Of a DNA stretch of 61,600 bases, positions 9,986-19,065 are shown in pieces; position 1 is the stretch's first letter, and each line of letters opens with the position of its first letter. Source of the DNA: a bacterium (GTDB lineage: Bacteria; Actinomycetota; Acidimicrobiia; Spongiisociales; ZC4RG35); assembly GCA_028824015.1 (NCBI GenBank), contig JAPPFC010000005.1:1-61600 (forward strand). Reading direction: 5' to 3'. A program made the position numbers and the translations under genes. Under the pieces are notes generated by a model. The model did not search any database. It had not been told where the DNA came from and saw only the letters and a list, made by a program, of their open reading frames with translations.

Positions 9986-12900
9986 GCTGCCCGTTCCTTG
10001 GCGGCTGAAAGGTCGGAGCCTTTGATACGAAAGACCGGGATGTCCTTGGTAGCACCGGCGAAGACGGTAACGGGGTCACGCCACTTGCCGAAAAGTTCAC
10101 CGGTTCCGTTGGCGCAGTTGTCCACCACGTAAAGCCAGTAGTTGCGCCCTAGCTGTGCTGCTGTGGTTAGTTCGGCGCCGGTCAATGTGATTCCAGAGGA
10201 AGCCGCTGAATCTCGTCTTCCTTTCACCTCTACGGCTCTGACTTTCGATCCTCTGGTGGCATGTAGGTCGTAGCCGAGTTTTTCGGTGTGGACATCGGCT
10301 ACGGACCAGTTTTCCGAACTAAGGAGCGAGATGACATGACGCATAGATACGACTTCAGAGTCGGCGTCCTCATCGGCGGAGTCCGGCGTAGCGGTCGCTG
10401 TGACATGACCCCACCCGGTTAGTTCCACATCGCCCACCTTGAATTCGACCGATGCTTCGAGCGTCGCTATTCGTTGGTTGACAGCTTCGGTGACTTGTTG
10501 GCGTGCTGCTGTGCGGTCTTCGTTGTTGGTGATGTCGTCAGTGAGGTCATTCGGAAGTTTCTGCAGTTGGACACGGGCCTGGTCCAGCCAGACTCCAAGT
10601 TCTGCCCGCCGCGCCGCAGTGTCCTTATTGGCGGCGTGGCGGGCTTGGGCGTTGGCATTGGTGAGCTCTCCAGGATGCGGGGCCCGCGGGTTTTGTGACT
10701 CGGCGGCTTCGAGGTTGGCGAGGATCTCCCACGGAACGACACGAAGTCCGACGGCATCGGCTTTCACTAGATAGGACCAGCGGGTGTGGTGGCGCCACCC
10801 CTCCGGCTGTGTCACGGTCCGTCCTTGATCAACCGAAACGGTGAAGCAGTACAACCGGTAGTCCGTTATCGCAGTCGGGTCGCACATGGCTCCGCCTTGA
10901 TACAGGTCGGCATGCAGGTGCCGGGTTGCCTGTTCAACGAGGTTCCGGAAGTCTTCGTCGTTGGGTCCCAGTGGGATGGCTTTCTCGGCTGAGACCGCTC
11001 CCTGTCGCACAGCAGCGCGTTTGGCGTCTCCGCTGGTGGCTATCAGGGTCCCGGTTGGGCTGCCGAAAGGCAGGGAAACTAGAGCGGCCGGTTTGACATA
11101 CCACAGGCCCTGATCGGCCACAGAAGAACGAGTTAGTTGGAGCAATCCGGCATGGTCAAGACGGGTCAGGTACCGCTCTACAAACTGGGGATTGATCTTG
11201 TTGAGGTGCTGCTGGTGAACACCTGCGATTGCCTGGCCGACATCCACCATAGCGGCTAACGATTGGTCCTCTTCTTGAACAATGGCGTGAATTTGTCGGA
11301 TGCGTTCTTTCGTCATGGCCTGGATCGCCGACGTAACCGCCGATTGGTCTGCGCTCGGTTGGTAAAGGCTTGAGAGAAAGTCCTCCAGCTTTTCAACACC
11401 TGCACTCTCGGACAGAAGGAGTTCGCCCACCACGGCCAGACTGTCGAACATCTTGCCGTCTAGTTCGTTGGCAGCCGCCACCAGATTGTCAAGAAGAGTC
11501 GTGTGTGCGTCTCCTTCTCGGGTCTCGACCGCGATGAGGTTGTACAAGTGAACATCTCTTGTCTGACCCACCCGGTGGATACGACCGAAACGCTGCTCCA
11601 ACGTCACCAAAGACCAAGGAACATCCCAGTTCACCAAGACCCTGGCAGATTGAAGGTCAATACCCTCGTTACCGGCGTCGGTCGAGACGATTACCTGGAA
11701 ATCCCCAGCGATGAACCGAGCACGGATCTCCTCTCGTTCAGCAGGGGTCTGCCTCCCTGAGTACATCTCAGTCTGATAACCCGCCATTTGGAATCTCCTG
11801 GCCAGCCACTCGGCTGTGTCGGCGTACTCGGTGAAAACAACAAGCTGCTCGTCGCCACCGGAAGCCACCCCATTCGGTAAAAGCACCTCTTTCTCAAGGC
11901 GTGGCCACTTTGACACCGGAACCTGATCCTTCGCCAGTTCCTGATCGATCCGCTCCACCAACTCAGTAATCCTGCGCTTCTCCTCCCGGGAAGAGCGAGA
12001 CTCGAAATGCGATATTTCGATCAACTCCTGCTCGTCGGTGTCTTCCTCGCTAATCCCCATCGTCTCATCAGGGTGAACAGGAGTTCCCATCCTTAGCCGC
12101 CTCCGCAGCAGCGTCTCACGCAGGGCAAATAAGGACGACGCAGCACGTTTGCCATACACCATTCGACCCAAACCGACAGCCCTCTCAGGAAAAAAGGCAT
12201 CGACCAGCGCCAAAGCCTCGTCGTAAATGACCTTCTCCCCCAGGTTCAGCGCTATGGGAATGTTGTAGGCCGTCCGCTTCTTGAAAAGCGGTGTGATCCC
12301 GTCAACATCGACAAGGCCCTCCTTCATCCGCCGCAGAAAATGAACCGACCCAGGGCGAAGGCGGCGCAGTGCTTCCACCTCCCCATGCTCGCCAGGCAAG
12401 GGAAACACTTGCGGATCGGTGAGGTACATTAGCGATCGAAACAAATACTCCGACCCTCGATGGGGAGTAGCAGTCATCAAAAGAGCACGAGGGGCCTTGA
12501 CAAGGACGGTGAGCCCCACCTGAAAAAACGTCTGTGCCGTAGGAGTGAGCCGATGCGCCTCGTCAGCCACGACAAAGTCCCACCCAGCCCGGTCAGGATC
12601 GATCGCCGCTTGGACCTTCGGGTTAATGGCTGCAAGCTGCAAAGACACGATCCACAACGGATGTGGGTTTCCTTCAAAAGCATGCTCTCGAATCGTGTTC
12701 GAAGTGATCCGCCGCAACTCCCGTCCGAAGAAACGGGAAAAGTCGTCCTGCCATTTCCCAACGAGATGAGCCGGGCAGACGATCAGCGCCCGGTTTACAA
12801 TCCCCAACCGGCTCGCTTCGGTCAAATACAGAGCTGCCATGATGGTTTTACCAGTCCCTGGTTCGTCAGCTAGTAGAAAACGCAGCCTCGGCTGTGGAAG

Positions 12901-13227
12901 CATGGCTCCGTAAACCGCTTCGTGCTGATGAAGGTAAGAGTTCAAAGGGGCCGACCCCAAGGCGGTGCCCTTGACGCTTTCAGCCGCCTGGCACATCCAC
13001 TGACTCCACAGGCCAGCCAATACGCGCTTGGGATCCGCAGCACCATCCTGAGACAACAAGACAACATTCCTAACTTGGGCCGCAGACAACCTGACCCGGC
13101 GGGGGTGCGAACCACTGTCAAGCACGTACATTTCGACTCCACCGTCAAACTGGTGTTGTAGCATGTCGATAGTTACAAACGACCTTTCGCCCGGCAGGCG
13201 GATCTGATCGCCTCGATCAAAGTTCAT
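9982..13227 (-). CDS. SNF2-type helicase with C-terminal DUF3883 domain, module 1
   Basis: This protein of about 1081 aa is a predicted DNA translocase. Walker A DEPGTGKT lies near residue 121 and the DEAH box near 222, followed by LLMTATPHRG. The C-terminal helicase domain carries VVFTEYADTAEWL, STDAGNEGIDLQSA and RFGRIHRVGQ. The last 110 residues are DUF3883-like: GYDLHATRG near 983 and RAVEVKGRRDS near 1000, the D...E-x-K spacing of a PD-(D/E)xK nuclease fold. I chose the ATG at 13227 rather than one at 13284 because the protein from 13227 aligns with the N terminus of the module 2 homologue. It is the first gene of the operon. A plausible role is translocation on unmodified DNA, with DUF3883 as binding or cutting domain; activity is unproven. 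Confidence 0.86.
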   Translation of the reverse strand: MNFDRGDQIRLPGERSFVTIDMLQHQFDGGVEMYVLDSGSHPRRVRLSAAQVRNVVLLSQDGAADPKRVLAGLWSQWMCQAAESVKGTALGSAPLNSYLHQHEAVYGAMLPQPRLRFLLADEPGTGKTIMAALYLTEASRLGIVNRALIVCPAHLVGKWQDDFSRFFGRELRRITSNTIREHAFEGNPHPLWIVSLQLAAINPKVQAAIDPDRAGWDFVVADEAHRLTPTAQTFFQVGLTVLVKAPRALLMTATPHRGSEYLFRSLMYLTDPQVFPLPGEHGEVEALRRLRPGSVHFLRRMKEGLVDVDGITPLFKKRTAYNIPIALNLGEKVIYDEALALVDAFFPERAVGLGRMVYGKRAASSLFALRETLLRRRLRMGTPVHPDETMGISEEDTDEQELIEISHFESRSSREEKRRITELVERIDQELAKDQVPVSKWPRLEKEVLLPNGVASGGDEQLVVFTEYADTAEWLARRFQMAGYQTEMYSGRQTPAEREEIRARFIAGDFQVIVSTDAGNEGIDLQSARVLVNWDVPWSLVTLEQRFGRIHRVGQTRDVHLYNLIAVETREGDAHTTLLDNLVAAANELDGKMFDSLAVVGELLLSESAGVEKLEDFLSSLYQPSADQSAVTSAIQAMTKERIRQIHAIVQEEDQSLAAMVDVGQAIAGVHQQHLNKINPQFVERYLTRLDHAGLLQLTRSSVADQGLWYVKPAALVSLPFGSPTGTLIATSGDAKRAAVRQGAVSAEKAIPLGPNDEDFRNLVEQATRHLHADLYQGGAMCDPTAITDYRLYCFTVSVDQGRTVTQPEGWRHHTRWSYLVKADAVGLRVVPWEILANLEAAESQNPRAPHPGELTNANAQARHAANKDTAARRAELGVWLDQARVQLQKLPNDLTDDITNNEDRTAARQQVTEAVNQRIATLEASVEFKVGDVELTGWGHVTATATPDSADEDADSEVVSMRHVISLLSSENWSVADVHTEKLGYDLHATRGSKVRAVEVKGRRDSAASSGITLTGAELTTAAQLGRNYWLYVVDNCANGTGELFGKWRDPVTVFAGATKDIPVFRIKGSDLSAAKERAA

Positions 13228-13591
13228 ATGGGCCGCTACCCCCGCCACCCTAGAGCCGAAACCAAGCGCCCACGGTGCTGGCAAGGCAGTCCGTTGAATT
13301 TGCTGTCAACCAACCTCTTCCGAAGACAATCCACTCTCTCCAAGTTTGCGGTCATCCAAGATGTGTTTGTGTCATCCGCATCTTCTACGTGAGGTTGGCG
13401 CATCCCAGCATCAATCTAGCCAACGTGTGCGACAGCAATCCCCACTAAACGACCAGATCCGGACCCATCTCCGCCCAAGAACATCGCTCCGAGGTCTTGG
13501 CATAAGGACTGACCCCGCTCAACGCCGGCTCTGCGAAGTTGATTCGAGGGACCGGTGCTGGCCTCTCGAGGATGTGCCAATCCTCCCATGG
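13228..13591. other. Upstream region of module 1, no gene seen
   Basis: The sequence separates the module 1 operon from a transposase remnant pointing away from it. It should contain the operon promoter. A TTGACA on the minus strand (13303-13308) has no matching -10 hexamer at normal spacing, so I do not call a promoter. No hairpin or family-like frame is visible. Confidence 0.35.
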
Positions 13592-14455
13592 AGGTAGGGA
13601 GGTGCCGGGGCTCTCAACGGCCTCCACGCCGTCTTGGTCGCCCTCGAAACCTTCCCCAACCTGACAACAATCGTCGCCGACATGGGATACACCATCTACG
13701 GAGAAGCCTTCGTGCGGCCTCTCCACCGCCTCGGTATCAACGTGGTCATGGACTACCCCGAAGCCCACCAAGATACAGTCGAGACAGTCGAGATAGGACC
13801 CGAAGGCGAAGAACAGGTGCTGCTGCTCCACTGCGGCACCTTCCTCGTAGAGTGGACACCCGAATACTTCCTAATCCCACCCCCTCACCTCACAGGCAAA
13901 GAACGCGCCGACTGGTACGCCGAACGGGACAAATACACATGGAAACCCATCGGCAAACCCGACAAGAACGGCAACATCAGATTCCGCTGCCCACAATGCG
14001 ACGGCAGAGTCAAAACCAACGCGAAAACCTGCATCCGCAGCAAAAGATCCCAACGCAAAGCACCCCACGTCGCCAACATCGACCAGGAATACTGCTGCAA
14101 CGGCACCATCACCATCCCTGTCGAACAACTCGACACCTACCAGCGCATTCCCTTCGGCACTCCCGCATGGAAGAAAAGCTACGGTCGTCGCATGCAAATC
14201 GAGAACCTCAACAGCCTCGTCAAAAACGACGGCGGTCTCAAAGACGGCTGGTGCCGGGCACTCGGACAGGCCGCCTTCAACTTCGGACTCCTCGCTTTGC
14301 TAGTCGCTCATAACCTCCGCCAACCCAACAACTTCGACAACGACACCGAACCAGACCCAGACGGCGAACAGCCACCTACCCCCAACACCGGTCGGCGCCC
14401 ACCCGTCACACACGACGGCGCCAACGGGCTGAAAACCCGAGGGCCACCCCCATAA
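13592..14455 (+). pseudogene. Truncated DDE transposase (C-terminal half)
   Basis: About 285 residues correspond to the C-terminal half of the intact 570-aa transposase at 37978-39690. Matching blocks include VADMGYTIYGEAFVRPLHRLGIN, a zinc-ribbon CPQCDGR, YCCNGTITIPVEQLDTYQ and RMQIENLNSLVKNDGG, which holds the catalytic Glu. Homology begins upstream of the first in-frame ATG (13634), with the block ALNGLHAVLVALETFP, so the gene has lost its 5' half and start, including the N-terminal part of the catalytic domain. The remnant sits directly upstream of the first defence module. The 3' flank, including a hairpin, is also shared with the intact copy, so this is the right end of an old insertion. 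Differences throughout show the two copies are diverged and not a recent duplication. Confidence 0.85.
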
Positions 14456-14474
14456 CACACACCGGCACCCGGCG

Positions 14475-14500
14475 CCGACAGCAACCAACCCGGCTGTCGG
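14475..14500 (+). terminator. Conserved hairpin after transposase remnant
   Basis: An 8-bp perfect stem (CCGACAGC at 14475-14482, GCTGTCGG at 14493-14500) encloses a 10-nt loop about 20 nt after the stop. The same stem, with a shorter loop, follows the intact transposase at 39711. No T tract follows, only CTTCAAC, so it may be a weak or factor-assisted terminator. Confidence 0.45.
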
Positions 14501-14728
14501 CTTCAACGCGCCCAGAAACCCAAAACCCCTCACCCGGTAACCACCAGAAGGCCATCGCCTAGACCACAACACCCCCCAACCGGCAGGGAACCGCCAAAAC
14601 CAACCGAATAAGGGGAAAACGGGCCCGTCAGCGCCCTAAATCACCAACGAATCAAAAATAAATCGCAGACTGCGCCGGGTGGGCACCTTGCCACCACCTC
14701 TGACCTGGGGCTTAGCCGAGGGTCTCGC

Positions 14729-14763
14729 GAGGACACCACAGTATTGAGGGGAGGACACCACAG
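14729..14763. repeat. Two 13-nt direct repeats
   Basis: GAGGACACCACAG occurs at 14729-14741 and again at 14751-14763, giving a 22-nt period. Short tandem repeats with this spacing resemble the multiple terminal repeats of IS21-type elements, as at the left edge of the window, but the sequence is different. They could equally be an operator for the downstream gene at 14968. The rest of 14501-14967 holds the transposon tail, ending near 14667, and no gene. Confidence 0.35.
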
Positions 14764-14967
14764 ACAAAACCCCTCCGAGGGCTGCTGAGAACACCAACCT
14801 CGATGCCCCATCCAGCGATGCCTACTGACGCGCTCGCTTCACATAGGGATCGCGACGAGCTATGTTTCCCGGGCGGTGGCGACGGTTCGGGGTAGCGAAG
14901 TGCCCTGTTAGGGAGCGGCACTCTCGGCACCCAGCGAAAGCGAAGGAGATAGGGGCAACCCACGATA

Positions 14968-15654
14968 ATGGAAATCCTGCACAAAAAACTCATCAGGAAG
15001 TGGGCAGGCGAATCCCTGTTGCGGGACTTGGAGGGTGCCCTTGAGGGCGAGCCGCTGTCGCCTCGCTTGGGTTGGGGTTTCAAGACGGGGTTGTATCCAG
15101 TGTTGCGAGATTTGGACTCCCGCATACCCGGCGTGGGCATGCACTTCGCCATATGGAGGGGGAGCACCCCCCATCTTCCATTCCCTGGCAGGGTGTTTGA
15201 CGGGGTGGTGAGACCTCTCCGGTATGTTCCCTATTATCTGGCATCCCCCGCCGACACCCAGATGGTGGCTCGCTTCATAGTGGACTGTTCTGGTGCTCAT
15301 GTGGAACAATGTGTCAAGACTATTCGGAGGGCGGGCAGAAAGCCTCTCGGTGCCCTGATACGCCAACCCAAGGTGAGGCGGCGTTTAGGGGAGGACCTGG
15401 CTGTGTCCATAGGGGAGTATGTGCCATCTTGGAATGAGGCCAAACACGAATACGGAACTGGCACTCCTAGTTCGGTTGTGCCAATCGACGATGCCATTGG
15501 CAACTACTTCGCCGCTCGGATTCTGGGATCCAAGGTCCTAGAGACTGCTGGCAAGTTGCAGTTGGTCGTTGATGCCACTCGTTCCGCTACCCAGCTTTAC
15601 CGCACTGGGAACTTGATGGAACCACCCGCTGGTTGGACACCGGCACAGACTTGA
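14968..15654 (+). CDS. Unrecognised 228-aa protein
   Basis: I do not recognise this family. The protein is soluble, mixed alpha/beta in character, with no signal peptide or membrane segment. Its N-terminal half contains VVRPLRYVPYYLASPADTQ, then HVEQCVKTIRRAG. The C-terminal half has YVPSWNEAKHEYGTG and a helix-rich block IDDAIGNYFAARILGSKVLE, followed by LQLVVDATRSATQLYR. The W-N-E-x-K-H and D-A-x-x-x-Y-F-x-A-R pattern is what one sees in all-helical, HEPN-like or abortive-infection accessory proteins, but that is only an impression. Purine-rich AAGCGAAGGAGA (14938-14949) offers a Shine-Dalgarno well upstream of the ATG. It converges with the CBASS nucleotidyltransferase 86 bp away and lies inside the defence island, so a defence role is possible but unproven. 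Confidence 0.6.
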   Translation: MEILHKKLIRKWAGESLLRDLEGALEGEPLSPRLGWGFKTGLYPVLRDLDSRIPGVGMHFAIWRGSTPHLPFPGRVFDGVVRPLRYVPYYLASPADTQMVARFIVDCSGAHVEQCVKTIRRAGRKPLGALIRQPKVRRRLGEDLAVSIGEYVPSWNEAKHEYGTGTPSSVVPIDDAIGNYFAARILGSKVLETAGKLQLVVDATRSATQLYRTGNLMEPPAGWTPAQT

Positions 15655-15740
15655 ATACCCAGCACTCCCCGGGTGGGTGGGAGATCACCACTGTTGGGGG
15701 CCTGCTTAGAAGGCAGAGCCATTGGGGACATCGCCCCCTT

Positions 15741-16619
15741 CTATCTGCTATAACTCGGAAATTCGCTACCGAGGATGATCTTCCAGAGCCTTATGGCCTC
15801 GGCATGGTTTCCTCTCGCCTCTGCGTCCACAGCATTTACTGCCCTTGCGTGGTTTGTGCTGAACGAGTTCTTGATGTTGGACTGCTGCGTCCATGTGAGG
15901 CCTTCCCCAAGGTCTCCACCGTGTCCGTCGGGATCTTGGACATTCAGGTAGCCCGGAGCCCATTCAAAAAACCTCATCAGGCCATTCCGATGATTGCTGC
16001 TCATCGAGGTGAATACGCGACCCACCATGACCTCCAGATGCCACGATCCGAGCCGGGAACTGTGCACAGAGTTCCATCGCTTCAATAGCCGAACCCTCCT
16101 TCGGAATTGCCCGCTCAGGGTTGATTCCCGTTCCTTGATCCATTCTTCTTGGGCTGGCGGATCCGTGGTGATCCACTTGCCGGTGCCAGATGGCAACGCG
16201 TAGCCTCCGCCATTCCAGGCGAAGACGGGTGCTATGTCAACATGAAGACCGTCTTTGTAGAAGAGACGCACTGCCTGCCCGCGAGTGCCCACCTGCTGAA
16301 CCGTGGTCTTTGCATTGACTTGCTCTCGGAGTCTGTAGATGAAAGACTGGGAGTCGTTGCGGTATTTCTCGAATATGTTGTTCTTGTTCTTGAAGGTGGC
16401 GAGCACATCAATGTCGTCCAGCGGTCGGATGATTGTTCCGCGCGCGGCGGAACCCATCAAGGTTGCCTCCCGCAAGGGGATGTCATATGAGTCCGGGAAT
16501 GTTCTACTCAAAAACCCCCGCACTCCCTTTACGCGTGAGGTGGCCTGGTCCCGCTGGGCTGTAGTCAGGCGGATTTTCCTCTCGAACTGATCGAAGGCTT
16601 TAGCGGTCGTATTGGCCAT
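15741..16619 (-). CDS. CD-NTase (CBASS oligonucleotide cyclase)
   Basis: This 292-aa nucleotidyltransferase of the SMODS/CD-NTase family is predicted to make a cyclic di- or trinucleotide second messenger on phage infection. The active-site signature GSAARGT is at residues 56-62, the metal-binding pair D69-x-D71 lies in PLDDIDVL, and the third acidic residue D128 is in HVDIAP. The C-terminal half is helical, as expected of the family. It starts 2 nt after the stop of the S-4TM gene, so the two form an operon. With no Cap2/Cap3 or HORMA genes alongside, this is a minimal two-gene type I CBASS. Which nucleotide it makes cannot be told from sequence. Confidence 0.85.
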   Translation of the reverse strand: MANTTAKAFDQFERKIRLTTAQRDQATSRVKGVRGFLSRTFPDSYDIPLREATLMGSAARGTIIRPLDDIDVLATFKNKNNIFEKYRNDSQSFIYRLREQVNAKTTVQQVGTRGQAVRLFYKDGLHVDIAPVFAWNGGGYALPSGTGKWITTDPPAQEEWIKERESTLSGQFRRRVRLLKRWNSVHSSRLGSWHLEVMVGRVFTSMSSNHRNGLMRFFEWAPGYLNVQDPDGHGGDLGEGLTWTQQSNIKNSFSTNHARAVNAVDAEARGNHAEAIRLWKIILGSEFPSYSR

Positions 16620-16621
16620 GA

Positions 16622-17479
16622 TTATTCACCCCGTTCGGCGATCTGCTTCGCTGCGTAGCGCATATCGTTTTCGAAGCGCCCGGCCACCAATTTGTAGTAC
16701 CACTCGGGAACCAGCGCGGCTCCGCGCCTGAGCGAGAAAACCTCGTCCTGGATTTCCCGCAGATCGGCCTCGGTGGCCGTTGCTGCGTCCAGCAAGTTGT
16801 TGATTCTTTGTTCGGTTTCCTGACGTTGCGTAGCTGCCTTCAGGTGTTCGCGGGCAAGTTCTGAGGCATCGAGTAATGCCGGCAGAGATGGTAACGCAAG
16901 TGCGGCAAGATATGTTGCCAGGCTGGCATCGGATGCGATCCCCACCCCTACGCCCACCAGAAACCAGAGCCCCGCAGCAGCAGTAAGGAGCAGTCCGTAA
17001 CTGCGATGCTGGCGGCGTGCCCAGACAGCATTCGAGCGTTGGCAGATGAGCACGCTTGCTGGCCATGCCGTATCGGCATCGGTCGGGTACCAGGCGGGAG
17101 TATTGGCAAGATTGGCTGCGTCGCCGCTGGCTCGACGGATCTCTTCCTCAGAGACCATGTGTTTTAGCGACAGATTTGGCGTCAGCTGGAGCACTTCGAC
17201 ATCGAATTGTTCCTGGGTTACAGCACCCATCTCTCGGCGGCGGCCACGAAGCGGGCGGACCACGAGACGGGTGAGGAATATCCAGAGACCGGCTACCGCT
17301 CCGAGGATGGGGCCAGCGTCCGGGTCCCAGTATCGTATCAATGGAGCTACAAGGGCGAGCATCAACGCAACCGATCCGCCGAACGTCTGGAGTCGCTTGG
17401 CACCCCTGTAGAAGACCCGCGCGGCGAGCTGTCGGCGAAGGTTGGGTTCTGTGCGTTGGGCTTCTGCGATGTCGCCCAT
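16622..17479 (-). CDS. S-4TM family pore-forming effector (CBASS)
   Basis: This protein of about 285 aa belongs to the predicted S-4TM pore-forming effectors. Two membrane segments lie near residues 30-75 (VALMLALVAPLI and ILGAVAGLWIFLTRLVV), and two more near 165-215 (LLLTAAAGLWFLVGVGVGIA and YLAALALPSLPALL). A Trp/Asp-rich cytosolic stretch WYPTDADTAWPASVLICQ separates the pairs, and a coiled, charged C terminus ends with VPEWYYKLVAGRFENDMRY. In CBASS the messenger made by the paired CD-NTase opens or assembles such proteins to disrupt the inner membrane and stop phage growth. It is first in the operon, 2 nt before the CD-NTase. The ATG at 17479 is preferred; a TTG at 17506 would add nine residues. 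Confidence 0.8.
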   Translation of the reverse strand: MGDIAEAQRTEPNLRRQLAARVFYRGAKRLQTFGGSVALMLALVAPLIRYWDPDAGPILGAVAGLWIFLTRLVVRPLRGRRREMGAVTQEQFDVEVLQLTPNLSLKHMVSEEEIRRASGDAANLANTPAWYPTDADTAWPASVLICQRSNAVWARRQHRSYGLLLTAAAGLWFLVGVGVGIASDASLATYLAALALPSLPALLDASELAREHLKAATQRQETEQRINNLLDAATATEADLREIQDEVFSLRRGAALVPEWYYKLVAGRFENDMRYAAKQIAERGE

Positions 17480-18010
17480 CGAAGGCCGGTTCTTCCCCGC
17501 ACGCAAGATTCAGCCGCCTCGGCGAGCCAGCGACAGGTCAGGTTGACAATAGACCCTCATCCCCGTCGTGTGGGTATGCCCAAGAAGGTTGCTCGGCATT
17601 GTTAGGTCTCCACCGTCAGGGCCTCTCCACTGGAGCAGGTCCGGCGTATGGGTGCTTCGGCGATCACGCTTCCCAAGCACCGGGCTGTATGCCACCATCT
17701 CAGACCTGCACCTTAGCAAGGCTAACCGAGGTGCTCCACATCATCGGAGACCACGGGTGTCGTCGTTGCTCAGCCCAATCCGACTCAACCCGCCCCAAAA
17801 TGCGGCCACGGGTTGTGGCGATGATCGATTTCCCCATAGTCGATCACCGAAGAAGACCACAGAGGCGGGCGGCGCGCTAGCGCGGATGTTCAGTTGACTA
17901 AATCGTAGTCGGTAGCCCTTTCACCTAGCGGGGATGTCTTGAACGATGGCAAGGCCTCCCGTTTACAATCGGTCCCCTCCCAACAGAAACCCGATTGGAA
18001 ACCGCTACCT
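17480..18010. other. Divergent intergenic region, no gene seen
   Basis: This 531-bp gap lies between the CBASS operon (minus strand) and the Abi_C gene (plus strand), so it should hold both promoters. Small frames here have no family resemblance. A TTG at 17939 could extend the Abi_C protein by 24 residues. No clear promoter hexamers or operator repeats are visible. Confidence 0.35.
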
Positions 18011-18868
18011 ATGAAACCCGCCTTTCTGCTGCCGCATGAGGAGCGGCACCGAAACCTCGCGGCTGCGGGTCTTAAGCCAAACGCGCCGCCCAACCTGGTG
18101 CGTTTGGCGCTGAGCCGGTGTGCATTTGACACGATGACCGACACCAAGTGGCGAGAGTTGGCTGAACTGACCAGCGAAGAGGCATCTGTGTGGGTCAATC
18201 GGCATCGACGGTTCCTTCGGAGCTTGAAATGGGGCGATGACGACTATCGCGGCTATGTATTCGAGTTTTTCAGGAGGTTCATGGGCGAGGGTCTCCAGAA
18301 CTTGGATGTCCAGGTGAAATTCCTCGGACTCTCAGCTTGGCTGGAGGCCAACGACCCGGGGTTGCATGCCGACCTGTACGAAGGGACATCGGTTGATGTT
18401 TTGCCCGAGGTGGATCTTGCCAATCTTCCTGACAGTGGAGCGATCCGAGACAACCTAGGCCGTTTACAGAGCCAACTCGAAGGCGGTGATGCTGCAGCCA
18501 CGATCGGAACCGCCAAGGACTTGATCGAATCCACGGCCAAGGTGATTCTTGTGGCCGAAGGCCACCGTCCCGAGGGAGAGGATCTACCGTATCTGATAAA
18601 ACGCGCACACGAGATCGTCAACCTCCATGCTAAGTCTGCAACGCATCGTGATCCGAAGGTCGAAGCGGCGGTGAAGAGGATACGAGGTGGTCTCCAATCT
18701 GTGGCGCTTGGTGTGGTGGAGTTACGAAACCAGGCAGGCACGGGTCACGGGCGTGCAGCGATCATTCCCACCGGCCTGGACGACGCCCGGCTGGCTGCCG
18801 AAGCAGCCGCGGCGTGGATCCGCTCAATACTGACCGCTTATTCCAGATTCACCAACAAGAGCATTTGA
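18011..18868 (+). CDS. Abi_C domain abortive-infection protein
   Basis: This protein of about 285 aa has a C-terminal Abi_C-like domain: ATIGTAKDLIESTAKVIL, then LIKRAHEIVNLH, then the signature VVELRNQAGTGHGR, and a final helix with AAEAAAAWIRSIL. The R-N-x-x-G-T-G-H-G motif is the best-conserved part of the domain and resembles the R-x4-6-H of HEPN ribonucleases, so an RNA-cutting toxin activity is possible. The N-terminal 130 residues are helical and unassigned (LKWGDDDYRGYVFEFFRRFM). The gene stands alone, between the divergent CBASS operon and a ClpP-like gene. Abi_C proteins are known from abortive-infection loci; the trigger is unknown. The start is uncertain because neither candidate has a strong ribosome-binding site. 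Confidence 0.75.
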   Translation: MKPAFLLPHEERHRNLAAAGLKPNAPPNLVRLALSRCAFDTMTDTKWRELAELTSEEASVWVNRHRRFLRSLKWGDDDYRGYVFEFFRRFMGEGLQNLDVQVKFLGLSAWLEANDPGLHADLYEGTSVDVLPEVDLANLPDSGAIRDNLGRLQSQLEGGDAAATIGTAKDLIESTAKVILVAEGHRPEGEDLPYLIKRAHEIVNLHAKSATHRDPKVEAAVKRIRGGLQSVALGVVELRNQAGTGHGRAAIIPTGLDDARLAAEAAAAWIRSILTAYSRFTNKSI

Positions 18869-19065
18869 ACGATTCGCAGATGCTCATGGCGCGGTCGGAG
18901 TGCCACACGCTGGGTTAACGGTCGACTGGCGGTGTTTGCCGGCATTCCTCGCCTGAGGGCTCCACAAGGGGTTCCAAGAGTGTCTGCCGAGACACACTAG
19001 GGTAGGGCACCTGCTGGGCACCCAAGGTGGCTGTGGCTCCGGCCCAGACATGGACAAGGAGACGG

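Noticed and set aside
13303-13308. A TTGACA hexamer upstream of module 1 as a promoter
   Set aside because: No -10 hexamer lies at 16-18 nt on the same strand.
1637-14727. A 16-nt identical sequence CTTAGCCGAGGGTCTC at 1637-1652 and 14712-14727, as possible attachment-site repeats
   Set aside because: In 61.6 kb one 16-nt chance match is about expected, the match does not extend, and neither copy lies at a convincing element border.
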